DNA of 64,000 nucleotides, taken from Cyclobacteriaceae bacterium. GTDB lineage: Bacteria; Bacteroidota; Bacteroidia; Cytophagales; Cyclobacteriaceae. Of this stretch, positions 51,306 through 61,508 are shown piece after piece. The position numbers and the translations under genes were made by a program. The stretch is from NCBI GenBank assembly GCA_019638395.1, contig JAHBTX010000001.1:434001-498000 (forward strand). Direction: 5' to 3'. A model generated the notes under the pieces. The model saw only the letters and a list, made by a program, of their open reading frames with translations. It was not told the origin of the DNA and searched no databases. Position 1 is the stretch's first letter, and each line of letters opens with the position of its first letter.

Positions 51306-52826
51306 ATGGAATGCATCATCACGATTGAACTTGGAACCAATGGCGTACGGCTTTTCGCATTTGACCTGAACGGAAATGTGATTAATTCAACCAAAGCATC
51401 GTATCCCACTTTCCACAGCGAACCCGACTATAGTGAGCAGGATCCGGAGCAGATATTTATTACCATGCTATATGTACTTAAAAATTTCCTGATCGAAAGC
51501 ATACATCCGCAACGGTACAAAGTACAATCTATCTGCTTTATAGCCTCCATGCATAGCCTGCTTGCAGTTGATGCACATGGTGCACCTTTGGGCAACGTAA
51601 TTACGTGGGCCGATAACCGGGGTAAGAAAGAAGCGTTGGATTTGAAAAACTCGCAATTGGGTACCAAACTATACGAAGCTACAGGCACGCCCATTCACCC
51701 CATGTCGCCCTTACTTAAAATTTTATGGTTAAAGAAAAATGATTCGCATCGGTTTGAACAAGCATACAAATTTCTTACCCTTAAAAGCTACATTCTGCAT
51801 CAACTTACTGGCGACTATGTAATTGATTACAGCCTTGCTTCTGCCACCGGACTACTAAACATTCACACCCTCAAATGGGAAACACAAGCATTGGATTATG
51901 CCGGTATTACAGTAGATCGATTGCCGGAACTTTGTTCGGTATTTACCACACCCGGTAAACTTCGCAAAGAATATCAAACTTCGTTGGGCCTTTCTGCTAA
52001 TACCCGCATTATAATTGGTTCGAGTGATGGGTGTATGGCCACATTAGGGGCCGGTGTATGGGGCGATGATAAAGCCACCATTACCATAGAAGACAGCGGG
52101 GCAGTACGCGTGGTTGGCAAGCAAATTTTGCGTGATGATCAAAAACGTTTCTTTAACTACTTGCTTACTGAGAATTACTACATCTCAGGCGGACCAACCA
52201 ACAGCGGTGGGGTAATTTTTGATTGGTTCGCCAATCAATTTGGTGAATTTAAAGGACCGTTTGATCTTGAATACACCATTGAAACACTTATACACGAAGC
52301 GTCCAACGTAGTGGCCGGATCTGAAGGCTTATTATTCTTGCCTTACTTGTTAGGTGAACGTGCGCCACTCTGGAATCCGAATGCACGAGGCTCGTACTTC
52401 GGCATCAACATCAAGCACGAACGAAAACACTTTATCCGGGCCACCATTGAAGGAATTTTATACGAGATTTACAGCATTGGCAAAATGGTTGAAGAACATC
52501 GTTCCATCAATAGTCTTTCGGTAAACGGAAGTTTTGCAGCTATACCCTTCTGCTCGCAATTAATTGCCGACATCTTTAATAAACCTGTAAGTACTATTAA
52601 TAAAGCAAACAGCGCAGGCCTGGGTGCCTTTCTGCTTACAGCAACCGATATGGGCATTTACCGCAGTCTTGATGAAGCTGCTAAAAGCGTTGTGTTTCAT
52701 GAAACGTTTCGGCCACGCCACCACGACCATAAAATTTATGCGCAATACTACCAGTTGTTTGAACGCCTGAGCTTAAAACTGGAGGCTGAATTTGAAATGA
52801 TTGCTAAGCTGCAGCAAATACAATAA
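51306..52826 (+). CDS. FGGY-family sugar kinase, gluconokinase-like
   Basis: A 506-residue kinase. FGGY markers are visible: an N-terminal phosphate-binding loop (IELGTNGVRLFAFD), MHSLLAVD with ITWADNRG, the SATGLLNIHTLKWE segment, and the GSSDGCMATLGAGVWG loop with DSGAVRVVG. The MHSLLAVD-ITWADNRG combination is typical of GntK-type gluconokinases rather than xylulokinases. It is 3 bp after the AraC gene. With a GntP permease in the window, gluconate or a related aldonate is a plausible substrate; xylulose remains an alternative. Confidence 0.82.
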   Translation: MECIITIELGTNGVRLFAFDLNGNVINSTKASYPTFHSEPDYSEQDPEQIFITMLYVLKNFLIESIHPQRYKVQSICFIASMHSLLAVDAHGAPLGNVITWADNRGKKEALDLKNSQLGTKLYEATGTPIHPMSPLLKILWLKKNDSHRFEQAYKFLTLKSYILHQLTGDYVIDYSLASATGLLNIHTLKWETQALDYAGITVDRLPELCSVFTTPGKLRKEYQTSLGLSANTRIIIGSSDGCMATLGAGVWGDDKATITIEDSGAVRVVGKQILRDDQKRFFNYLLTENYYISGGPTNSGGVIFDWFANQFGEFKGPFDLEYTIETLIHEASNVVAGSEGLLFLPYLLGERAPLWNPNARGSYFGINIKHERKHFIRATIEGILYEIYSIGKMVEEHRSINSLSVNGSFAAIPFCSQLIADIFNKPVSTINKANSAGLGAFLLTATDMGIYRSLDEAAKSVVFHETFRPRHHDHKIYAQYYQLFERLSLKLEAEFEMIAKLQQIQ

Positions 52827-52882
52827 ACACCTGAAACTTAAAAAGTGCCGAATTGCTGATAGTATGAACCAGACCGAACACC

Positions 52883-54838
52883 TTAATATACTGCCACGCG
52901 AACCGTTTGGATACCATTTGCCAGAGCAATTCTGATAACATACATACCGGTTGCAACCTTTATTCCGGCTTCGGAAGTGCCATCCCAACGCACCTGCCGA
53001 GAGTTGGTAAGTATTGTTTTCAACAACACACCTTGCTGATTGTATATTTTAATTTTTACCAATTCCGCTGTTGGGTAATCTCCCATATCAATTAGCAATT
53101 CTTGATTGAATGGGTTCGGAAACACGGTAATCTTGTGTTGTTTTAAATCGGTAGTATTGGTTATAACTTCTTCAATTGGAATGTCTTCGCCCTCAATGGC
53201 AATGTCATCGTAACAAAACTGTATTCCGGTAAGGGGTTGGTGTTCTGCCACTATTTCAAGCCGATCGATTTGAGCCCAATCAAATAAACCTTGTGGATTA
53301 TACCAGGTGCCATCCCAGGCACCTGTTTCTGTTAATTGCTTAAGCGGTATGCGTACTTGCTGCCACTGCCCGTTAAAGGGCACAACTCCGGCATCAATTG
53401 TTTTACTCATGCGCCAGGGCCTGTCGTTGGTTCCAGTTTTAGTGTCAATAAACCGCACATCAAACTTAGCAAGTGTAGCCGTTGATCTTACTTTAAAAAC
53501 AAGCTCGTAATCATGCGTAACCAGTTTACTAAAATCGAGATCGGGGCGAAAATCAAATCCAATTGCATCATATTGTGCCACATCCTTCCAACACAGACAA
53601 AACTTGCCAAATGTACCGGGTGCATAAAAATCCAGTTGGCCTCCGTTTCGATAGCTGGCATTGTAAACATCTTTACCGAGGTAATCATCGTACACAATCT
53701 TACCGGTGGTTTCAGGCTTGCGAACATATGGCTGCTGTGGTGGTACCGTAAGGCCTAGTTTTTCGACCAACGCAGTGTTGATGTCGTATTCAAAACGTTC
53801 GCCAGAATTTTTTTTAAACAATCCAAACCCACCTTTGTAATCCCACATGGTCCATGAAATTCCTTTTTGTTCCATGTAAGTACGTACCACTTCATACCAC
53901 CTAATGCGATCGGTATTATTACTATTGGGTATGTACACGCCAAACTCACCACAAAAAACAGGAACATTGCGTTGCGTTTTAAAAGCAACAGCAATGTCAA
54001 TCAGTTGGCGAACTTTATTAATAGTGCCTTCAGTGCTGTAGTTCTGAATTGCACTTTCCACCCATGTGCCACGCAGGTTTGCGGGCACTGCCGGCATAGT
54101 TGCCGTACCAAACGGAAACGGTACATTGGCCAATGATGCCATGGAGGGACTTCCCCACGTAGCACCTTGATGAGTAAAAATAAACGGATCGTAAAAATGA
54201 AAGGTGTAGATAAGTTTTTGATCGGAATAAACCGGTAATGCTGCCAGGTTGTTATAACCGTTCCAACCGGAACCACCTACCACAATGTAATGGCGAGTAT
54301 CATGCACCCGAATGGTATCGATTACTTGTTGTTGAATTTGAGCCCAGACAGCATCGGCTATGCCATGTGGTTCATTTAACACTTCGTAATAAATATATTC
54401 CGATCGGTTTTTAAAGTGCTGAGCCATTTGTGCCCACGTGCTTTTTAGCGGGTTAATAACATCGGGCGATGTATCCACATCAGGATCGAACGTATGGTTA
54501 TCGAGAATAAGGTGTAACTGCAATTCTTCGGCCCAGTCAACTGCTTTATCTAAAAAAGTAAGAAAAAGCGGATCGAGTTGATAGGCTGGGGCCCCATTCG
54601 ACATGAAGTGAAGATTTATGGGTAACCTGATTACATCGCAACCTAAGGATTTAATCTGCTCAAAATCTTTTCGGGTAAATGTTGAAAACTGTATTTCGCG
54701 GGCACTTCCAGCCTGAAACCAATTGGTAAGATTAACACCCCGATTAAAATTTTGTGCGCTGCCACAAAATGGTATCAGTAAAAATACCAGGCAGATTTGC
54801 TTTATCTTATTTAAACGATATAATAAATGTTTACTCAT
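52883..54838 (-). CDS. GH5 endo-glycanase with C-terminal carbohydrate-binding-like domain and T9SS sorting domain
   Basis: A 651-residue secreted enzyme. Signal peptide, then a GH5 TIM barrel (about 28-365) with acid/base glutamate in VLNEPHG and nucleophile in CGEFGVY. A beta-sandwich (about 385-555) of CBM/CIA30-like type follows, and the C-terminus has the type IX secretion signature (VFPNPFNQELLIDM to GMYVIRIALANG). Export to the surface by T9SS is inferred. Likely substrate: beta-glucan or beta-mannan. It is the last gene of the run from the right edge. Confidence 0.9.
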   Translation of the reverse strand: MSKHLLYRLNKIKQICLVFLLIPFCGSAQNFNRGVNLTNWFQAGSAREIQFSTFTRKDFEQIKSLGCDVIRLPINLHFMSNGAPAYQLDPLFLTFLDKAVDWAEELQLHLILDNHTFDPDVDTSPDVINPLKSTWAQMAQHFKNRSEYIYYEVLNEPHGIADAVWAQIQQQVIDTIRVHDTRHYIVVGGSGWNGYNNLAALPVYSDQKLIYTFHFYDPFIFTHQGATWGSPSMASLANVPFPFGTATMPAVPANLRGTWVESAIQNYSTEGTINKVRQLIDIAVAFKTQRNVPVFCGEFGVYIPNSNNTDRIRWYEVVRTYMEQKGISWTMWDYKGGFGLFKKNSGERFEYDINTALVEKLGLTVPPQQPYVRKPETTGKIVYDDYLGKDVYNASYRNGGQLDFYAPGTFGKFCLCWKDVAQYDAIGFDFRPDLDFSKLVTHDYELVFKVRSTATLAKFDVRFIDTKTGTNDRPWRMSKTIDAGVVPFNGQWQQVRIPLKQLTETGAWDGTWYNPQGLFDWAQIDRLEIVAEHQPLTGIQFCYDDIAIEGEDIPIEEVITNTTDLKQHKITVFPNPFNQELLIDMGDYPTAELVKIKIYNQQGVLLKTILTNSRQVRWDGTSEAGIKVATGMYVIRIALANGIQTVRVAVY

Positions 54839-54887
54839 AGTAGCCCATTCAATACTAAGAAGATGTATATGCTAATGAAAATTTAGT

Positions 54888-55880
54888 TTATTTTTTTAAC
54901 CATGTCTGTTTAAAAAATTTACCCTGGCGGGTTACATTAAATTGCCAATCGCTTATCAGCATGGGTGCCCAATCCGGATCGAAACACCAAACTGTGTAAG
55001 AAATCCCTTTCGCATTACAATAATTTACGATGGCCTCGCCATACAATTCATCGCTTATTACCGGTATGTGCGCGCCCTTTTCTTCGTGGCCACTAAAACC
55101 AATTTCAGTAAGTATTACAGGGTAATGCGCTGCCATAAAACCCCAATCAGTTGTCCACTTTTCTGCCCACGGTTTGTCGCGTTTCATCGGGTACGGATGG
55201 CTAACATAACCAATACCCGTTGCATCAATCGGGTTGGTACCTGCTTCAATTAAATCGTAACCCCAATTAAAACCAGCTACCAAAGGCACGGTGGTTGCCC
55301 CCTCGCCTCTTATAATTGAAATCATTGTTTCCTGCAACGTTTTCCATTCGAGCCACGAACATTCACCAAACTCACCGGATTTTACGGGTTCGTTAAACAA
55401 CTCAAAAAAAGCAACTGTGGTATGGCGGCCATATCGTTTAGCCATGGTACGCCAAAAATTATTCGTTTCATCTTGTGTTGTATGATAAGACGGCCTGAAG
55501 AATTTGCCGGTTTGAAGATTACCGATACTATGCCAATCAATAATAATGTAAAGCTGCAATTCTGTTGCCCATTGAATGCCCGCATCTAATAGTTTGCAAT
55601 ATGCTTCATTACCCAGTGCACGCCAGTTGGCAGGATGTACCGGTAAGCGCACAATATTGGCACCCCATTTTTTTATTTCAGTAAAGTAAGCCTTATCCCA
55701 ATGCCCTTGCTCCTGTAGTTTAAACGGATCGCTGGCCGATACACCTTTAAAAACAACAACCTGATTATCCGGGGTAATAAATTTATTTCCGTGCACTTGT
55801 ACTAAGGGTAGCTCATGTGCCTGCACTCCAATACCCGATAAAATAAACCATGCACTGGCAACAATCTTTATAAGCTGCAT
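54888..55880 (-). CDS. GH5 endo-glycanase, single domain
   Basis: A 330-residue secreted cellulase-type enzyme. Signal peptide ending near VQAHE, then a full GH5 barrel with the acid/base glutamate in ELFNEPV and nucleophile in ILTEIGFSG. The KGVSASDPFKLQEQGHW and RLPVHPANWRALG segments resemble GH5 beta-1,4-glucanases and mannanases. No extra domain or sorting tail, so it is probably periplasmic or released. It starts 17 bp after the hybrid two-component gene and 49 bp before the second GH5 gene. Confidence 0.88.
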   Translation of the reverse strand: MQLIKIVASAWFILSGIGVQAHELPLVQVHGNKFITPDNQVVVFKGVSASDPFKLQEQGHWDKAYFTEIKKWGANIVRLPVHPANWRALGNEAYCKLLDAGIQWATELQLYIIIDWHSIGNLQTGKFFRPSYHTTQDETNNFWRTMAKRYGRHTTVAFFELFNEPVKSGEFGECSWLEWKTLQETMISIIRGEGATTVPLVAGFNWGYDLIEAGTNPIDATGIGYVSHPYPMKRDKPWAEKWTTDWGFMAAHYPVILTEIGFSGHEEKGAHIPVISDELYGEAIVNYCNAKGISYTVWCFDPDWAPMLISDWQFNVTRQGKFFKQTWLKK

Positions 55881-55897
55881 ACTCTATTTTAAGATGT

Positions 55898-58800
55898 TCA
55901 ATTGGTTACATTTTTTTGTTGGATGTACTCCGAGGGAGTAACACCAAACATTTTTTTAAAGCACTCTCTGAAATACGGTAAATCACTAAACCCTACTTGG
56001 TAGGTTACCTCGGCAATTGTAAGTTGGTTTTGTTCTAACAATTGTGCCGCCCGCTTCAACCGCATAGACCGTATAAATTCATTAGCTGACAGTCCGGTAA
56101 GTGCTTTTAACTTGCGATAGAGTTGCATTCTACTCATCGCAGCATCGCGGCACAAATCTTCCACCGAATACTCACTATCAGACATATTGCTTTCAATACT
56201 TTCCATCAGCTGTTGTACAAATAATTCATCGGCCGAGTTGAGCGTTACCTTTTTTGGTTCTATCTGAAGCACTCCCTTGTCTGAAAAAGCTTCCTGCAAT
56301 CGTGCGCGTAAGCGTAACAGGTTTCGCACTTTTAATTCCAGCACTTTAGGGTTAAAAGGTTTGGTTACATATTGATCGGCACCTGTTTCAAGCCCTTCTA
56401 CTTTATAGATAAGCGATGTGCGCGCAGTTAGTAAAATAAGCGGAATGTGGGAAGTTCGTCTGTCAGACTTAAGTCGTTTGCTTAACGCAATGCCATCCAA
56501 TACGGGCATCATTACATCACTGATAATAATATCCGGCATGTGCTCGGTAGCCAGCACCCACCCTTCTCCTCCGTTGGCAGCCTCCAGAATTGTAAAATCT
56601 TTTTCGAATATGGATTTAATATACTGGCGCACACCTACCGTATCTTCTACAATTAAGAGGGTTGCCAAAAAATTATGTTTACCCGAATCAGGATATTGGT
56701 TGATTGATGTTAATTCAAATTCGGTATCGCTCAATGCCGGGTAGCGATCCATCGATTCAAAGTCATCTGAAAATTGTTGAATTTCTTCCTTGGCAAAATG
56801 ATCATTCCCTTTGTGTAGCGTAACAATAAAGCGGGTAAACTCGCCCTCTTTGCTCTGCACATCAATGGTTCCCCGATGCATGTCCACTAAACTTTTGGAC
56901 AATGCCAGGCCAATGCCGGTGCCGGTATGATGCTTGTCTTCATCGTAACTGAAAAAAGTCTGAAATATCTGTTCGAAGTGTTCAGGCCGTATGCCCCTAC
57001 CTGAATCTTCAACAATTAGCTGAACATCCGCTGCCGCTTCTGAAATTTTAATTAAAACCGAACCGCCTTCGGGCGTATGCTTAAAAGCATTGGATAGCAA
57101 GTTGAACAATACTTTTTCAAACTGATCGCGATCAAACCATACTTTTATTACTTCGCTGGTTGTTTGTAACTCAAACCGGATACGAAGTTGTTCTGCCAGG
57201 TTATCAAATGAAAGTTTAACTTCGCGAACAAATCGCACCAGGTTACCTTCCGATACGCGAAGGTTCAGGTTTCCGGACTCAACTTTTCTGAAATCGAGCA
57301 ATTGATTAACCAGGCGGAGCAACCGTTGCGAATTATTGTTTATACCCACCAACAAATTATGGGCGTGTTTGCTATACTCACCTGCATCTAATAACGATTG
57401 TACCGGACCCAGTATGAGGGTAAGGGGTGTACGAAACTCGTGCGAAATATTCGTAAAAAAATCGAGCTTGGCTTTATTAAGCTTTTCAAGGTTTTCGCGT
57501 TGCAGGCGTTCTACTTTTATATCGTGCATCAAATTGGCACGCAATAAAATAAACCTTCTGAAAATAAATAGAGCTCCAATGGCTATTAGCATATACAATC
57601 CTGCAGCCCAATATGTTTTCCACCAAGGTGGTAAAATTACCAGGCTAAGTTGTGTGTATTTTTCCTGCCACACACCATCAATACCCGAAGCCTTTACTTT
57701 AAAGGTGTAGGTGCCGGGATTAAGGTTGGTGTAGTTGGCAAAACGTCTGTCGCTATCGGTATAAGTCCAGGTATCGTTAAATCCTTCCAGCATGTAGGCG
57801 TACCTGATTTTTTTAGGAGCTGCAAAATCCAACGAAGCAAATTCAAACGCAATTGAATTTTCATTATGCTTTAGTTCTATCTGCGAGTTGTTGCGGAGCG
57901 GTTGATTTAAGAGAATTCTATCATGCACCGTTTCGCCATAGTTCACACTTTTACCAAACAACTCAAATTGAGTAATTGCAAGTGGAAAGTCTTCGGGCCG
58001 TTGAATTATCTTTTTTGTATCGATTCGGTTAAATCCTTCAGAGCCTGCAAACAACAACTGACCTTCATGGCCCTTAACGCAAACATTGCTGTAGAAAAAA
58101 CCACCCATAATACGATCGTTACGGTCGTAGTTGCGCGTCCAGGTTGGATCAGCCGGATCAACCACTGTTAGGCCGTTCCAATGGGCAAGCCATAATTTGC
58201 CTTGGTTATCTTCCAAAATACTTGCAACTACATCGTTGCTGGGGCCTCCGGCAATTTGGTAATTCTCGAAGATGTTCCGCCTGCGGTCAAACGAACTTAA
58301 GCCAGCATCGGTTGTAAGCCATAAAATGCCAGCATGATCTTCGTAAATGCAGTTAACAAAGTTATCGTTTATACTGTTGGTTTCAGATCGCTTATAGTGT
58401 TGAATCTGAAGTTCTTCACCTGCTTCCTTAATACTGTAGAATCCGTTACCGCGTGTACCAGCCCAGGTTGTACCCGATCGATCGACATACAACACAACTA
58501 TAGGTGCAGTGGTCAGGCGTGGATCGTTATAACTAATTACATCGCCATGTTGCAAAATTTTGTAGAGCCCACCACGCCAGGTACCAATCAGTACATTATC
58601 GCGTCCATCGCTGGTTATGGACATAATGTAATTATCGCGCAGGGTTGGGTGCGTGCGGGTGGCGTAATGATTGTAGGAAGTAATTTCGGTGGATGTAAGT
58701 TGATGTTCGTTAAAATTAAAAACTCCGGCACCCGCTGTTCCAACCCAAATGCTGCCGATACCATCCGAATATAATGTTTGTACAAACTCGATGTAGTTTT

Positions 58801-60061
58801 TTTCTTCCTTCGAAACAATTGTGTACTTGGTAAAGGTATTATTGCCATCGAACTTATAAAGCCCGCCACCTATGGTGGATATCCAATAACCACCGGTAGC
58901 AGAAAGTTGAATACCGGTAATAATACTTTTTGTCTTATCAAATTGCGATACATGAAAAGATTCAAACTCCTTTGTATAAGTATCGAATTTATTAATGCCC
59001 TTTTTAGTGCCAACCCACAGCACACCGCCTCTATCCAGGTATAAAGAGGTAATGGAACCGTGGCTCAGGTTCATTAAATCGTGGCGCTGATAAATGCTGG
59101 TATCGAATTGCATGGCCTCCACATCGAATAACGATATACCCGATTCAGAACCAGCCAACAGGTAAGGGTGTTTGCCCGGCACAACCAACAAGCTGTTAAA
59201 AAAACTATAGCTTAACGATTTATCGGGCACCACATAATTTGTAAGCACACCATTTACCAATGCTTTCAATCCATTTTTGGTAGTTAACCAAATAGTGGTA
59301 CCATCTTCGGTTGCCAGGCTGGCAATGCTGTAAATATGATTGTGCAGGTCCTGGTCGGGTGAATCTTTGTTATACAAATAGCTTTTAAACTCATACCCAT
59401 CTTTATGTATTAATCGATTAAGTCCATACTCGGTTGCAACCCAGATTTCGCCATTTTGAGATAGATGAATATCGGTAATAAAGTTATGTGTTAGTGTGGG
59501 CGAAGTTTCGGTATTGACTCGTAAAAAACCTGACTTACCTTTTTCCAGAATATTAATTCCATTCTCCGTTCCAATCCATAAGTTGCCTGCGGCATCTTCC
59601 TGTATAGCACGCACATTATTGTTGCTTAAACTTTGCGCATCTTGTTCATCGTGCGAAAATTTTTCAAATGTGTTGTTATTCCGATCATACCGAAACAATC
59701 CACCCATGTGTGTACCAATCCATAAAATACCTGTTTTGTCTTCATAGAGGGTAAGTATTTTATTGCTCTGCAATTTACCCTGTTGATTTTCGGAGTGATA
59801 AACCGTGGTGGTGTAGCCATCGTAGCGAATCAGGCCCGACCATGTTCCAATCCAAAGGTAGCCTTCCCCATCCTGCAGAATACAGTTAATTGAACTTTGC
59901 GATAAACTTAATTCCTCCAGTAACTGATCGAATACTATTTTCTTTTCACGCAATTCGCTGGGCTGGGCAAGTAAGGGGTTGTACCAAAATATTACAATAC
60001 AACAAATTGGCACACGTAACAGCACCCGTTTAATCCAATGCCCATGTTGCCTGTAACTCAT
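55898..60061 (-). CDS. Hybrid two-component system sensor-regulator (HTCS)
   Basis: A 1387-residue single-polypeptide sensor and regulator. Domains: signal peptide; two periplasmic propellers of Reg_prop repeats (about 50-690, each with a WIGT-type motif); Y_Y_Y domain (about 740-805); transmembrane helix (815-838); HisKA with His874 in NISHEF; HATPase (GRGIRPEHFEQIF, GTGIGLAL); response receiver with phospho-acceptor Asp1182 in SDVMMP; and a C-terminal AraC-type HTH (about 1290-1387). HTCS proteins bind a specific oligosaccharide and activate the neighbouring locus. The GH5, GH26 and GH30 genes are the likely targets. Confidence 0.95.
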   Translation of the reverse strand: MSYRQHGHWIKRVLLRVPICCIVIFWYNPLLAQPSELREKKIVFDQLLEELSLSQSSINCILQDGEGYLWIGTWSGLIRYDGYTTTVYHSENQQGKLQSNKILTLYEDKTGILWIGTHMGGLFRYDRNNNTFEKFSHDEQDAQSLSNNNVRAIQEDAAGNLWIGTENGINILEKGKSGFLRVNTETSPTLTHNFITDIHLSQNGEIWVATEYGLNRLIHKDGYEFKSYLYNKDSPDQDLHNHIYSIASLATEDGTTIWLTTKNGLKALVNGVLTNYVVPDKSLSYSFFNSLLVVPGKHPYLLAGSESGISLFDVEAMQFDTSIYQRHDLMNLSHGSITSLYLDRGGVLWVGTKKGINKFDTYTKEFESFHVSQFDKTKSIITGIQLSATGGYWISTIGGGLYKFDGNNTFTKYTIVSKEEKNYIEFVQTLYSDGIGSIWVGTAGAGVFNFNEHQLTSTEITSYNHYATRTHPTLRDNYIMSITSDGRDNVLIGTWRGGLYKILQHGDVISYNDPRLTTAPIVVLYVDRSGTTWAGTRGNGFYSIKEAGEELQIQHYKRSETNSINDNFVNCIYEDHAGILWLTTDAGLSSFDRRRNIFENYQIAGGPSNDVVASILEDNQGKLWLAHWNGLTVVDPADPTWTRNYDRNDRIMGGFFYSNVCVKGHEGQLLFAGSEGFNRIDTKKIIQRPEDFPLAITQFELFGKSVNYGETVHDRILLNQPLRNNSQIELKHNENSIAFEFASLDFAAPKKIRYAYMLEGFNDTWTYTDSDRRFANYTNLNPGTYTFKVKASGIDGVWQEKYTQLSLVILPPWWKTYWAAGLYMLIAIGALFIFRRFILLRANLMHDIKVERLQRENLEKLNKAKLDFFTNISHEFRTPLTLILGPVQSLLDAGEYSKHAHNLLVGINNNSQRLLRLVNQLLDFRKVESGNLNLRVSEGNLVRFVREVKLSFDNLAEQLRIRFELQTTSEVIKVWFDRDQFEKVLFNLLSNAFKHTPEGGSVLIKISEAAADVQLIVEDSGRGIRPEHFEQIFQTFFSYDEDKHHTGTGIGLALSKSLVDMHRGTIDVQSKEGEFTRFIVTLHKGNDHFAKEEIQQFSDDFESMDRYPALSDTEFELTSINQYPDSGKHNFLATLLIVEDTVGVRQYIKSIFEKDFTILEAANGGEGWVLATEHMPDIIISDVMMPVLDGIALSKRLKSDRRTSHIPLILLTARTSLIYKVEGLETGADQYVTKPFNPKVLELKVRNLLRLRARLQEAFSDKGVLQIEPKKVTLNSADELFVQQLMESIESNMSDSEYSVEDLCRDAAMSRMQLYRKLKALTGLSANEFIRSMRLKRAAQLLEQNQLTIAEVTYQVGFSDLPYFRECFKKMFGVTPSEYIQQKNVTN

Positions 60062-60118
60062 CTTTGATAGGATTATAAATAGGTTATTATAAAATTACTT
60101 AATTCGTTTGGGGTTATA

Positions 60119-61507
60119 TCACTGAATATAAATTTTTTGTACCGTACTTTTTGTTCCACTTGTAATCTTTACAACATAAATTCCCGGCTTTATCATAAGT
60201 TTTTCTATCGAAAAGGTTATTTCATTTTTTGATGTCAATTCCTTTGCAATCTCCTTTCCGGAAACCTCGTATATCCCCACCTCTACTGGCGTAGTTAATG
60301 ATGTTGTTTTTATTGTAATAAGACCCTTGTCCGGCTCAAGGTATATCGCTACCGCTTCTTTTAAAGTATCATCGCCTGTTGAAACCACCACTAAAGGTTG
60401 ATAGAGGTTAGCAGAATTATGACTGAATTTTACATGGGGTGAGTTTTTGAAATTATTAAAACTTTGCTTTGCAAGTGTGGTACTGCCTGCATGTGGCACA
60501 TACGGATGCGACCAGGCGGAGTTAATCCACGTAAGTGCCCACGCTATTTTTATAGCTTTACCGGCTGGATCGTTCACAATGGCAGGCAGCAGGGTATCGT
60601 TCCAATATTTCGAAGCCACTTCACCGTTACCGCTATCGTTACGATAGCCTGTTTCACTTAGCACTGCAATTTTATCGTGAGCTTGCGCATAATCTACCAA
60701 AGTGCCCATGTATTGACGAAATGGACTGGCCGTTATTTCATACATATCTAAACCCAAAATATCCACATACGCATCGCCAGGATAATAATTAGCCATAATG
60801 GTTGTATTTACCGGACTATTGGGCGACCAACAGAACAACACACTGGTGGTGCGGTCTTTTATATAGTCCACTGTAAGCTGAAATAATTTCTTGTAATCGG
60901 CCGGGGTAAAGCTCGAACAAGAAGCGCCCCACCAAAACCAACCACCATTCATTTCGTGCAGCGGCCTGAATACAATAGGAATAGGCTCGCCATTTACAAT
61001 TAAATCGTTATTGATAATGGCTATTACCTTATCTAATTCTGCCAGGTACCAGGTACGATCTCCATTTAAATCGCCATTGGCAATGTTCTTTGCAAGATTA
61101 ACAGGAGCACCACCACACTCGTACGAAGTTGTGTTGCGTGCACTTATGTGCCAATCAAATGTAATTACAAAGCCTTGCTGATAAGCCCATTTTACGGCTT
61201 CGGTATGATACCCTCTTTCGGTTTCGCTTTTATCCAAATAATAATGAAAATCAGAACCCAATACCATCGGATAAGCTCCGGTTACATCATAGCTATCGGC
61301 ATGGTTTTTATCGCCATGCGCGGCTCCTGAACTGTAGCGGAAACTGTTAAAAAATTCCTGACCAAAAAGAAAGTAGTTACTGTTTTGAATTACTTTCAGG
61401 TTATTGTAGAGTATTGCGGTTTTTTCGGATACGTTTGAATCCACCTGCGTAAACGCATGCACATACACTACTAAGCTCCACAGCAGTACGCATATTTTTT
61501 TTAACAT
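60119..61507 (-). CDS. GH26 beta-mannanase with T9SS C-terminal sorting domain
   Basis: A 462-residue secreted endo-mannanase-type enzyme. The acid/base glutamate is in PLHEMNGGWFWWG and the nucleophile in LSETGYRND, the two GH26 signatures. A type IX secretion domain (IYEVSGKEIAKELTSKNEITFSIEKLMIKPGIYVVKI) ends the protein. The gene starts one base after the GH30 stop. Probably cleaves beta-1,4-mannan or glucomannan at the cell surface. Confidence 0.92.
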   Translation of the reverse strand: MLKKICVLLWSLVVYVHAFTQVDSNVSEKTAILYNNLKVIQNSNYFLFGQEFFNSFRYSSGAAHGDKNHADSYDVTGAYPMVLGSDFHYYLDKSETERGYHTEAVKWAYQQGFVITFDWHISARNTTSYECGGAPVNLAKNIANGDLNGDRTWYLAELDKVIAIINNDLIVNGEPIPIVFRPLHEMNGGWFWWGASCSSFTPADYKKLFQLTVDYIKDRTTSVLFCWSPNSPVNTTIMANYYPGDAYVDILGLDMYEITASPFRQYMGTLVDYAQAHDKIAVLSETGYRNDSGNGEVASKYWNDTLLPAIVNDPAGKAIKIAWALTWINSAWSHPYVPHAGSTTLAKQSFNNFKNSPHVKFSHNSANLYQPLVVVSTGDDTLKEAVAIYLEPDKGLITIKTTSLTTPVEVGIYEVSGKEIAKELTSKNEITFSIEKLMIKPGIYVVKITSGTKSTVQKIYIQ

Positions 61508-61508
61508 A

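Noticed and set aside
51306-52826. Xylulokinase as the name of the FGGY kinase, completing an isomerase-type xylose route
   Set aside because: The MHSLLAVD/ITWADNRG motifs favour gluconokinase, and no xylose isomerase gene (xylA type) is present in the window.
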